Part shown: piece by piece, positions 7,558 through 14,594 of the stretch
How the letters are laid out: each line of letters starts with the position of its first letter
Position numbering within the stretch: the stretch's first letter is position 1
Source of the DNA: Fibrobacter succinogenes
GTDB taxonomy: Bacteria > Fibrobacterota > Fibrobacteria > Fibrobacterales > Fibrobacteraceae
Assembly: GCA_902776765.1 (NCBI GenBank)
Contig: CACYRP010000033.1
Span: 1 to 32,306, forward strand
DNA: 32,306 nucleotides
Reading direction: 5' to 3'
Program-made: the position numbers and the translations under genes
The notes under the pieces: generated by a model
The model's input: the letters and a program-made list of their open reading frames with translations, nothing else
Database searches by the model: none
Told to the model about the DNA's origin: nothing

Positions 7558-9099
7558 ATGTGGGATAAATCGTATTTAGAAAAGTTGAGCGAACGCAACG
7601 CCAAGGCTCAGGCCGGTGGCGGCGCCGCTCGTGTAGAAAAGCAGCACTCCCAGGGCAAGCTCACCGCTCGTGAACGTCTCGAAATCCTTTTTGACAAGGG
7701 CACGTTCAAGGAAATCGGCGCCATGCGCCTTTCCCAGAGCATCGAGCTCCCGGAATCCAAGCGCATTTACGGCGACGGTGTCGTGACGGGTTACGGCAAG
7801 ATCAATGGCCGCCCGGTTTACGCCTGCTCCCAAGACTTCACGGTGAGCGGCGGTTCTCTCGGTTCCGCACACGCCAAGAAGATTTGCCACGTGATGGACC
7901 TCGCCCTTGATTCCATGGTGCCGTTCATCAGCATCAACGATGGCGGTGGCGCCCGTATCGAAGAAGGCGTGAGCTCCCTCGACGGTTACAGTGGCATTTT
8001 TGCACGTAACACTTGGGCAAGCGGCGTGATTCCGCAGATTTCCGTGATTCTCGGACCGTGCGCTGGTGGTGCATGCTACTCCCCGGCTATCACAGACTTT
8101 ATCTTCATGACCGAAAAGACGAGCCAGATGTTCATCACGGGCCCGGCAGTCGTGAAGGCTGTGACTGCTGAAGTCGTGACCCCGGACCAGCTCGGTGGCG
8201 CAGGCGTTCATTCTTCCAAGTCCGGTGTTGCACACTTCGTGTACAAGGACGACAAGGAATGCCTCGAAGGTGTGCGTAACTTGCTCAAGTACCTCCCGCA
8301 GAGCAACACAGACAAGTCTGTCGCCCAGATCGGTACAATCGTAGACAAGTCCGCAGACATCGAAGAAATCATTCCGGACAACTTCAAGCGCGCTTACGAT
8401 GTTCGCGACGTGCTCAAATGCTTTGCCGACAAGGATTCCTTCCTCGAAATCCAGCCGGAATTTGCAAAGAACGTCGTCATTGGCTTTATCCGCCTCGACG
8501 GTAACGTGATTGGCGTTGTCGCTAACCAGCCGAAGTACCTCGCCGGTTCTTTGGACGTGGACGCTAGCGACAAGGCAGCACGCTTTGTCCGCTTCTGCGA
8601 CAGCTTCAACATTCCTATCCTTACGCTCGAAGACGTTCCGGGTTACATGCCGGGCACGAAGCAGGAACACAACGGCATTATCCGCCACGGCGCAAAGCTC
8701 CTCTTTGCATACGCCGAAGCAACAGTGCCGCGTGTGACGCTTATTCTCCGCAAGGCATACGGTGGCGCTTACATCGCCATGAACAGCAAGAACCTCGGTG
8801 CAGACTGCGTGTTCGCCCTCCCGATTGCACAAATCGCCGTGATGGGTGCAGAAGGCGCTGTCGACATCCTCCGCAGAAAGGAAATCGCCGCATCTGCAGA
8901 ACCGGCCAAGCTCCGCGAACAGTACATCAACGAATACGAAGAAAAGTACTTGAACCCGTATATCGCTGCTGGCAACGGATTCATTGACGAAGTCATTGAA
9001 CCGAAGAGCGTTCGCGACCGCCTTGTCTCTGCGTTCGAAAACCTGAAGAACAAGAAGAAGGCGATCCTCTGGAAGAAGCACGGAAATATTCCGCTGTAG
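7558..9099 (+). CDS. Acyl-CoA carboxylase carboxyltransferase (beta) subunit, PccB/MmdA family
   Basis: Carboxyltransferase that moves CO2 from carboxybiotin to an acyl-CoA, or the reverse in methylmalonyl-CoA decarboxylase. The 513 residues carry both crotonase-like halves. The N half has the DGGGARIEEGVSSLDGY and GPCAGGACYSP oxyanion loop; the C half has LEDVPGYMPGTKQEH, GIIRHGAKLL, RKAYGGAY and AVMGAEGAVDIL. The residue after KAYGGAY is Ile406, the position where propionyl-CoA-specific enzymes have Asp and acetyl-CoA-accepting actinobacterial enzymes have Ile, as I recall from PccB/AccB structural work. That hints at malonyl-CoA production. No biotin carboxylase or biotin carrier is in the window, so partners must be encoded elsewhere. 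It is followed by a terminator at 9176-9206. The family is certain; the substrate is not. Confidence 0.9.
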   Translation: MWDKSYLEKLSERNAKAQAGGGAARVEKQHSQGKLTARERLEILFDKGTFKEIGAMRLSQSIELPESKRIYGDGVVTGYGKINGRPVYACSQDFTVSGGSLGSAHAKKICHVMDLALDSMVPFISINDGGGARIEEGVSSLDGYSGIFARNTWASGVIPQISVILGPCAGGACYSPAITDFIFMTEKTSQMFITGPAVVKAVTAEVVTPDQLGGAGVHSSKSGVAHFVYKDDKECLEGVRNLLKYLPQSNTDKSVAQIGTIVDKSADIEEIIPDNFKRAYDVRDVLKCFADKDSFLEIQPEFAKNVVIGFIRLDGNVIGVVANQPKYLAGSLDVDASDKAARFVRFCDSFNIPILTLEDVPGYMPGTKQEHNGIIRHGAKLLFAYAEATVPRVTLILRKAYGGAYIAMNSKNLGADCVFALPIAQIAVMGAEGAVDILRRKEIAASAEPAKLREQYINEYEEKYLNPYIAAGNGFIDEVIEPKSVRDRLVSAFENLKNKKKAILWKKHGNIPL

Positions 9100-9105
9100 C
9101 CTTCG

Positions 9106-9133
9106 GCAGTAGACAGTAGGCAGTAGACAGTGG
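9106..9133 (+). repeat. Degenerate micro-repeat (CAGTAGACAGTAGG)
   Basis: Tandem copies of CAGTAGACAGTAGG/CAGTAGACAGTGG follow directly on the carboxyltransferase stop codon, before its terminator. It is one of several intergenic short-repeat tracts in the window whose unit differs at each locus. Confidence 0.6.
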
Positions 9134-9175
9134 TTAGTTCATAGCTATTGGCTAATGCATAAAGCAATTGAAATG

Positions 9176-9206
9176 TCCCGGTTCCTGCGCAGAATCGGGA
9201 TTTTTT
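9176..9206 (+). terminator. Terminator of the fabD-carboxyltransferase operon
   Basis: TCCCGGTT pairs with AATCGGGA (one G-T wobble) and is followed by six T residues, 77 nt after the stop codon. Confidence 0.8.
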
Positions 9207-9340
9207 CGTATGATAACGTTGCAAAAGGGGTTATTATGAGCGGCCCAAATGCGTTTTTTGCCATTTTATGCTACCATTTTTCAAATTTTTCGCTTTTTGG
9301 CAGCATTTTTTCTACTTTATCCGTATTCATTTTGAGTAAA

Positions 9341-9487
9341 ACATGGTATAACGTGTTACCAAATCAGCTTTTTTTTTCAATTTTGGTATCACATGCTCAG
9401 CAAACAATCTCGAATTTCGCATTATTTTAGTTAATTTGTTTGGAATTTATGATACCAAATTTTAATTTTTCACTGATTTGGTATCAT
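9341..9487. repeat. Cluster of inverted TTTGGTATCA-like sites
   Basis: In very AT-rich DNA without a credible gene, the word occurs as CATGGTATAAC (9343-), GTTACCAAATCAG (9355-), TTTTGGTATCACATG (9381-), ATGATACCAAAT (9449-9460) and ATTTGGTATCAT (9476-9487). The last two form a perfect 12-bp inverted repeat with a 15-nt loop followed by T6. The final copy also pairs with 9357-9367 over 11 bp. It could be an operator array, a small structured RNA or a terminator-like structure. Confidence 0.5.
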
Positions 9488-9527
9488 TTTTTCGCAATTT
9501 TGCCTTTTTAGCAAATATATTCTAAAG

Positions 9528-9551
9528 AAAAAAGCCCGTTCCGGGACGGGC
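9528..9551 (-). terminator. Terminator of the inositol-monophosphatase-family gene
   Basis: On the minus strand, GCCCGT-N6-ACGGGC is followed by six T residues, about 33 nt after the stop codon. The stem belongs to the dispersed CGGGCATGAC repeat family also seen at 830-875. Confidence 0.75.
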
Positions 9552-9583
9552 ATGACAACAAAAAGACGCAGAGAATGCGATCG

Positions 9584-10372
9584 TTACGCGAGTGTGTTCA
9601 CGAGAGTGTCGTGCAAGAGTCCGTTGCTGAAAATCACTTGTTCCGCATCGACGAACTGCATGGGCGTGCCATCAATGTGCGTAGACTTGCCGCCCGCTTC
9701 TTCGACGAGGAGCGCAATAGCCGCGATATCCCACGGATAGCTCATGGTCATCACAAAGCAATCAATGCGACCGCATGCCGTAAAGCAACCTTCAATCACT
9801 GCAGAACCCAAGCACTTTACGCGTTCGAAAGTTTCGGCTTCGCGGGCAAAGTTGTGGGAATTCTGCGCATTGATTTTCGCAGCATCGCCAACGTTAAAGT
9901 CTCCGTTCGAGACAATCGCATGCATAGCATTGGACTCACAACTCACATGAATCGGCTTGCCATTCATGAATGCGCCATGCCCTTTGGCAGCGGAATAAAG
10001 TTCTCCGAGTTTGGGTAAATTAACAACCGCCACTAGTGGTCTGCCCTCGAAATGGAGCGCAATAGAAATCCCCCACAGCGGAATGCCTCGGCTAAAGTTC
10101 ACAGTTCCATCGACCGGGTCGATAATCCAGCGGTAACGCGGGTCCGAGCCTTCGATAACGCCAGCTTCTTCAGTGCGAATGGAATGCGTCGGGAAAGCGC
10201 CTCGCAAACCTTCGACAATGAGTTTTTCACTGCTGACATCGGCAATGGTCACAACATCTTTGACAGACTTGTAACACACATCCCCAAGGTTGTTCTGGAG
10301 TTCAAGACAAAGATCGCCAGCCTTGGTAGCAAGGTCTTTTGCGACAGAGAGAAATTCGTTAAAGTCAGACAT
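9584..10372 (-). CDS. Inositol monophosphatase family protein (SuhB / HisN-like)
   Basis: A Mg-dependent sugar-phosphate phosphatase of the IMPase superfamily. The metal-site motifs are present: TEEAG (Glu of the first site), WIIDPVDGTVNF (the DPxDGT signature) and the C-terminal YPWDIAAIALLVEEAGG. Its 262 residues are normal length. The family includes inositol-1-phosphatase, histidinol-phosphatase (HisN) and PAP phosphatase; sequence alone does not decide. hisI lies 13 kb away and is not an operon partner. The ATG at 10372 has no visible Shine-Dalgarno sequence. A TATAAT hexamer ends about 6 nt upstream, so a very short leader is possible. The gene is transcribed alone and ends in a terminator. 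Confidence 0.9.
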   Translation of the reverse strand: MSDFNEFLSVAKDLATKAGDLCLELQNNLGDVCYKSVKDVVTIADVSSEKLIVEGLRGAFPTHSIRTEEAGVIEGSDPRYRWIIDPVDGTVNFSRGIPLWGISIALHFEGRPLVAVVNLPKLGELYSAAKGHGAFMNGKPIHVSCESNAMHAIVSNGDFNVGDAAKINAQNSHNFAREAETFERVKCLGSAVIEGCFTACGRIDCFVMTMSYPWDIAAIALLVEEAGGKSTHIDGTPMQFVDAEQVIFSNGLLHDTLVNTLA

Positions 10373-10409
10373 AATAGATTATAGTTGGCAGAACTTAGAC
10401 CGCTTCGCT

Positions 10410-10448
10410 CTTAGAACTTAGAGATAAAGCAATGTTCTAAGTTCTAAG
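10410..10448. repeat. CTTAGAACTTAGA inverted repeat, possible terminator of the FGE-like lipoprotein gene
   Basis: Two perfect 13-bp arms (10410-10422 and 10436-10448) are built from tandem TTCTAAG units. They lie between the stop codon of the lipoprotein gene and the start of the phosphatase gene. A partial third copy (GAACTTAGA at 10391-10399) is followed by CGCTTCGC. Without a T run it is not a classical terminator. Confidence 0.55.
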
Positions 10449-10458
10449 TTCTAATTAC

Positions 10459-12834
10459 TTATTTCTTATATGCGCAACAACGGAATCCAATGGTTGTGGA
10501 TTTGTAGAATGACGCGGCTTCACGATAATAGCGCTTTTCACCCGTGAGGAACACGGCTTCCTTGCTAGTCGGTTTATACGTAAGCCCATTCGCCAAGGAA
10601 TCAAGCCAGGCTTTGCCGCCACGCTTGTATTCGGTATAAAGCGAATAATCCTTTCCAATAACCTTACCCTTAGAATCAACAACATCATAGAACTGGAGAG
10701 TATCCTTGAAGTCGCTCGTCGTCAACATCTTGTACAACGTTCTCGTTGTATCGGCGGCATAAACCGTATCGACCTGCGTACCTTCGCGATAGAGATACAC
10801 CGTATCCTGCGTGTACGCCGGACGCGTATAGAACGGGAAGGCTCGGTTGGTGCAATAGGCAATAGACACACGATCGAGACCTTCAAAAATCTTGTAGCTA
10901 GAGCCCTTCAAAACGGCAATGGTATCTTCGGAACGGCCCATCACCCACTCCTGGTACTGGCCAGGCAGGTCCCTAACGCCCATCGGGTTCATGCAACCCG
11001 CATCGCGCTTGGCGATATCGGCTGCAATCGTAGAATCATTCGTGCTCACATTGCACATGCGGAAGAGATAATCTGAAGCTTCGGTATCGTCTTCTTCAAT
11101 CACACCATACGAAAGCGAGCCACCCGACAAGCAAGCCAGTTCCCAATCGCGTTCACGGCAAAGAGAAACTTCAAAGCCACTTGCAGAAATAGCTTCACAT
11201 GCAGCCACAGCTTCCGAATGCAAAACGTTAGTCACAAACTTTCCGCTCGCATCCTGATGTTCCAAGCGTTCCATGCAGAACGATGTCGTATCAGATGTAG
11301 AAACAGCAACAAAGCCAGCTGGGCACTTCAGTTCGGCAGCAAGCGACCCCGGCGAAACAAAAATCGAATCCCACAAAGTCTGGGATTTATAGCCAGAACT
11401 ATCTACAGCCAAGATTCGCAAAATAATCGTATCCCCAGGAGCAACCCTGCGAATTGTATCGCCCACAAACGATCCGGTATCCAAAACATCCTGTTTAAAC
11501 GTTCCGTCCTCATTTCGACCATAACGAGTTCCATAACGGTTTGCCACATCGGAATATGAATAACGTTTCCACGAGCCATCTAATTTATTGTAATACTCGA
11601 CAATATAATTCGGGACATTCTCATAACATTCATGGACATAGCATCCCTTCGGAATAACAAGTTCCGAATCAATAGTAATCCCATGTTTGAACGTAATCGG
11701 ATCTACACTGCGATTCCAATAAACACGGACTCGATTATTGCTATCCAATTTTGCATATCCGGGGAACAGCGAATCCTCTTCCACAAAAATCTTATTCGGC
11801 ATCAACGGTGCGATAGAATCCGTCGTCATGATCCCTTTCCAGTTTTTGGGATTCACCTCCCCCCCTTGGGAACCACTTCGATTACCAACGATATCCCAAG
11901 ACGAAAAACCAATCTTGTATTCATAGTTATCGGTATTGGATCTTGTGCGGAGCCCTTCGATGCGCATACGGAAATGATTTTTCTTCGGATTCTGGAGATT
12001 GTAACCTTCACCATCAAGAACAACAAGGCGAAGATAATTCTTATCCTTGTCGCTCCGTTCCAGCTTTTGAACATATACCGAATCTTCCGTACGAATAATC
12101 TGAGCATTGCGCTTGAAAATTTTGTCACCCGTATAATCAACATCGCCCGAAGGAGATTGAACGGAAACTTTCAAGTCGCGAATATCCTCATCTGGGCGAT
12201 CAATAGCGTAAATAACGACATTGTAGCCATAAATTTTCCCAGAACCTGCACCAAGCGTATGGAAATTCGTCTGGTCTGTGGGGCGGTCCCATGAAAGCAA
12301 CACTCCATTGGACCAAACGGAATCATCAGGTACAACAATCGAAGGGTCAAAACTGTCCTTAAAATGCAAAACTAAATGCTGAACCGATCCCGGGTCGCCT
12401 CCATCCGTATATTCGCTGAAGAGCGCAACCTGAAGAGAATCATAACCGTCTTTGATAAACGGCGCAACCATTTTAGACACATCGATTGTATCATAATAAC
12501 GGGACGAATTCTTATACTCGTGGAAATAAGTCTCTTTGTTAGTCGTATCGTGAGCTTGGCGAATCTGCTTATCGCTTACCGCCTTAGAAGTGTCGTTGAC
12601 AATCGTCGTATCGAACCAAACGCACAAACCAGCGTAATCGTCAAGGCGATACGGATAACGATAGCGGATTTTAAAGCAGGAATTGCTATCAGAACCACCT
12701 GCTTCACAATCGTACAGGACTGAATATTCGGAAATTTCCCTGTCAAACATGTATTCCGGGCCTTCGTCATCATCGGTGCAGGCGAAGAAAAACACAGCGA
12801 CAGCAAACAAGAAATAAAGTTTTAATAAGCGCAT
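10459..12834 (-). CDS. Large lipoprotein with FN3-like region and C-terminal FGE/SUMF1-like domain
   Basis: A predicted lipoprotein of 791 residues. It starts MRLLKLYFLFAVAVFFFAC, with the lipid-anchored Cys19 followed by TDDDEG, suggesting surface or outer-membrane location. The middle (about 150-530) has beta-sandwich stretches such as GVLLSWDRPTDQTNF and NRVRVYWNRS that look like fibronectin-III modules. The last 250 residues look like a formylglycine-generating-enzyme (sulfatase-modifying factor) fold: TSFCMERLEHQ, VTNVLHSEAVAACEA, SLCRERDWELACLSGG, NPMGVRDLPGQYQEWV, VLKGSSYK and GFRCCAYKK. That fold is reused in Fibrobacter paralogous lipoproteins of unknown role, and this resembles the TIGR02171 type as I remember it. 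The ATG at 12834 is preferred over the GTG at 12843, which puts three extra residues before the signal peptide. Enzymatic activity is not implied. Confidence 0.8.
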   Translation of the reverse strand: MRLLKLYFLFAVAVFFFACTDDDEGPEYMFDREISEYSVLYDCEAGGSDSNSCFKIRYRYPYRLDDYAGLCVWFDTTIVNDTSKAVSDKQIRQAHDTTNKETYFHEYKNSSRYYDTIDVSKMVAPFIKDGYDSLQVALFSEYTDGGDPGSVQHLVLHFKDSFDPSIVVPDDSVWSNGVLLSWDRPTDQTNFHTLGAGSGKIYGYNVVIYAIDRPDEDIRDLKVSVQSPSGDVDYTGDKIFKRNAQIIRTEDSVYVQKLERSDKDKNYLRLVVLDGEGYNLQNPKKNHFRMRIEGLRTRSNTDNYEYKIGFSSWDIVGNRSGSQGGEVNPKNWKGIMTTDSIAPLMPNKIFVEEDSLFPGYAKLDSNNRVRVYWNRSVDPITFKHGITIDSELVIPKGCYVHECYENVPNYIVEYYNKLDGSWKRYSYSDVANRYGTRYGRNEDGTFKQDVLDTGSFVGDTIRRVAPGDTIILRILAVDSSGYKSQTLWDSIFVSPGSLAAELKCPAGFVAVSTSDTTSFCMERLEHQDASGKFVTNVLHSEAVAACEAISASGFEVSLCRERDWELACLSGGSLSYGVIEEDDTEASDYLFRMCNVSTNDSTIAADIAKRDAGCMNPMGVRDLPGQYQEWVMGRSEDTIAVLKGSSYKIFEGLDRVSIAYCTNRAFPFYTRPAYTQDTVYLYREGTQVDTVYAADTTRTLYKMLTTSDFKDTLQFYDVVDSKGKVIGKDYSLYTEYKRGGKAWLDSLANGLTYKPTSKEAVFLTGEKRYYREAASFYKSTTIGFRCCAYKK

Positions 12835-12872
12835 AGAATTCACGCCAATAATGTAGAAAAAAAAACGAATAA

Positions 12873-12880
12873 CAAAACTA
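12873..12880 (-). promoter_or_regulatory. -7 box TAGTTTTG of the FGE-like lipoprotein gene
   Basis: An exact TAnnTTTG match on the minus strand, 38 nt upstream of the chosen ATG. No -33 TTTG at 19-21 nt was found. Confidence 0.4.
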
Positions 12881-13220
12881 GTATTTCAACTCGAACGAGC
12901 CGATTTCATCACATAAAACAACGCATTCGTTCTTAATGGCGACTACAGTAACATTCCAAATCTTTTGATAGATACTTACGAAGCCGATTCATCGCAGAAT
13001 TTGAGGATTGCGATCGGATTATTCCCTGGTAAAATAGCATCGAGAGTGATTGGCAGATGTTCTTTGGGCTTTAAAAACAACCATTTTATTTACCAAAAAT
13101 TTTTTTGTTTAATAATTTTCGTCCTTTTAATAAAGCAACCAATAAGAAAAAAGCATAAGATTAGAAAAATAAGCATATCTATCACTTGTTTGGTGTGTAG
13201 CCGGTGGTTTTCATTCATAC
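12881..13220. other. AT-rich intergenic region, no gene recognised
   Basis: It holds the upstream region of the lipoprotein gene and the downstream flank of rpmA. A 102-codon plus-strand reading frame across 12965-13273 has no recognisable start context or family and runs through the rpmA terminator, so I do not call it. Confidence 0.5.
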
Positions 13221-13247
13221 AAAAAACCGGGCGCTTTCGCGTCCGGC
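13221..13247 (-). terminator. Terminator of rplU-rpmA
   Basis: On the minus strand, GCCGGACGC-GAAA-GCGCCCGGT (one A/C mismatch, GNRA-type loop) is followed by T5, 22 nt after the rpmA stop codon. Confidence 0.85.
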
Positions 13248-13269
13248 TTTTAAAAGCTAACCAAAGTTA

Positions 13270-13530
13270 TTAGGCTTCTTCAGAATAGACAGAGACCTTC
13301 TGGCGCTTTGCATCGAGGCGTTCAAACTTCACCTTGCCATCAATGAGGGAGAACAAGGTAAAGTCCTTGCCCATACCGACATTGTTGCCCTTGTGGAAGT
13401 GAGAACCGCGCTGACGAACGATGATGTTGCCAGCTTTGACGGTTTCGCCCGCATACTTCTTAACACCAAGATACTTGGCGTTACTGTCGCGGCCGTTACG
13501 TACTGAACCTTGACCTTTCTTATGTGCCAT
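13270..13530 (-). CDS. rpmA: 50S ribosomal protein L27
   Basis: Large-subunit protein whose N-terminus reaches the peptidyl-transferase centre. At 86 residues it has the full family signature: [19 protein letters not shown], then [28 protein letters not shown] and DGKVKFE. Like E. coli, it has no cleavable N-terminal extension as found in Firmicutes. It begins 3 nt after the rplU stop, and its Shine-Dalgarno sequence AAGGAGG lies inside the end of rplU. obg, often the next gene, is not present; a terminator follows. Confidence 0.98.
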   Translation of the reverse strand: MAHKKGQGSVRNGRDSNAKYLGVKKYAGETVKAGNIIVRQRGSHFHKGNNVGMGKDFTLFSLIDGKVKFERLDAKRQKVSVYSEEA

Positions 13531-13533
13531 GGA

Positions 13534-14019
13534 TTAAGCCTCCTTAGCCTTACGCAAAGAGTTCTTCTTGACCTTAGCCGGCTTCGGAAGTCCCTGAGCG
13601 ATCTTTTCCTTGCGAGTGAGCGGCTTGTTCTGAGCCTTCTGCTTAGCAAGGGCAGCCACGCGAGCGCGGTTGCGGGTAATAACTTGAGGGTCTACGACTG
13701 CAGATTCAGCGCCAGAGCGGAGTTCCGTGACGAGCACCTCGGTATAGCCCTGACGATGACCGTTACGACGTTCGTAACGAGTACGACGCTTCTTCTTGAA
13801 CACGATAATCGTGTCTTCCTTGCCATGGGCGAGAATTTCGACCTTGACAGAAGCATCATTCAGGACAGGGGTGCCGACTTGCACTTCTTTTCCGGAGAAA
13901 AGAAGGACGGACTTGAGCTCCAGTTCAGAACCAACAGCGGCGTCGATCAACGGGAGCTTGTAGGCCTTGCCGAGCTCGACTTTATACTGGAAACCACCTG
14001 CTTCAACAATAGAATACAT
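13534..14019 (-). CDS. rplU: 50S ribosomal protein L21 with basic C-terminal extension
   Basis: The L21 core spans residues 1-102: MYSIVEAGGFQYKVELGKAY, then VGTPVLNDASVKVEILAHG, IVFKKKRRTRYERRNGHRQ and TEVLVTEL. E. coli L21 is 103 residues; this protein has 161, the excess being a Lys/Arg/Ala-rich tail (about 103-161, including LTRKEKIAQGLPKPAKVKK). The tail is probably flexible and rRNA-binding. The ATG at 14019 has AAGGAT upstream. It forms an operon with rpmA and has the best promoter in the window (14053-14083). Confidence 0.97.
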   Translation of the reverse strand: MYSIVEAGGFQYKVELGKAYKLPLIDAAVGSELELKSVLLFSGKEVQVGTPVLNDASVKVEILAHGKEDTIIVFKKKRRTRYERRNGHRQGYTEVLVTELRSGAESAVVDPQVITRNRARVAALAKQKAQNKPLTRKEKIAQGLPKPAKVKKNSLRKAKEA

Positions 14020-14052
14020 TTTGTAATCCTTTTTAGGTTGCTATTGGGACCA

Positions 14053-14083
14053 CAAATTTAGTAATAGTGCACAGAAAATCAAA
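14053..14083 (-). promoter_or_regulatory. rplU promoter, Bacteroidetes-type TTTG-N19-TAnnTTTG
   Basis: Reading the minus strand, TTTG (14083-14080), a 19-nt spacer and TAAATTTG (14060-14053) reproduce both consensus elements at the expected spacing. The -7 box ends 33 nt before the rplU ATG. Confidence 0.75.
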
Positions 14084-14544
14084 GGGGATTGTTGGTAAAA
14101 AATGGCTTATTTCTTGTTGATAATTGCAAAAAACGCCAAAAAACGAAATTTTAAAGGAAAAAAGGTCAAAAAGCAGACCAAACCTCCCCTACAGGCCCAA
14201 ATTTTCGCAAAAAAAATACCACCGATCGAAAGAAATACAATTTCAGTGAGTCAAAGTACCCAACTCCACCAAGGGGTCATACTTTTTTTTGCAAAAAAAG
14301 GGAATCCGGTCCATTCAAAAAGACTATCGCACGGCACTTTGAGCACTATAAAATGATCACAAGCAAAAGAAAACAAACAAATTATAATAAAATTTATTGT
14401 AAATTAATATTTTACAAAAATATTTCATTCTCGCTCCAAGCCTTATATTTCATACAAATACAGAGATTTTCGAATAAAAAATTACAGATAAGTAAAGTTT
14501 CAATCCGTTTCCAACAAACAAAAAAAGTGTTATACTTTATCCAG
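14084..14544. other. AT-rich intergenic region, no gene recognised
   Basis: Long A and T runs, and two plus-strand frames (14102-14356 and 14353-14547) rich in Lys with no family resemblance. A sigma-type TTATACTTTA lies near 14530-14539 upstream of the first subtilisin-like gene. Confidence 0.5.
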
Positions 14545-14567
14545 TGAAATTTATCCAATAAATTTCA
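14545..14567. promoter_or_regulatory. Perfect 9-bp inverted repeat before the first subtilisin-like gene
   Basis: TGAAATTTA-TCCAA-TAAATTTCA lies just after the presumed -10 (near 14531) and 27 nt before the ATG. It could be an operator or a 5'-UTR hairpin. The second paralogue lacks it. Confidence 0.45.
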
Positions 14568-14594
14568 TACACACTAACAAGAAGGAAAAAAAAA

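Noticed and set aside
9155..9430. Plus-strand reading frame of 91 codons after the carboxyltransferase
   Set aside because: It begins inside repeats, runs through the 9176-9206 terminator and consists of AT-rich intergenic DNA.
14102..14547. Two plus-strand reading frames (14102-14356, 14353-14547) upstream of the subtilisin-like genes
   Set aside because: Lys/Asn/Ile-rich translations of homopolymer A/T runs, no ribosome-binding site, no family pattern; the frames overlap each other and the promoter region.
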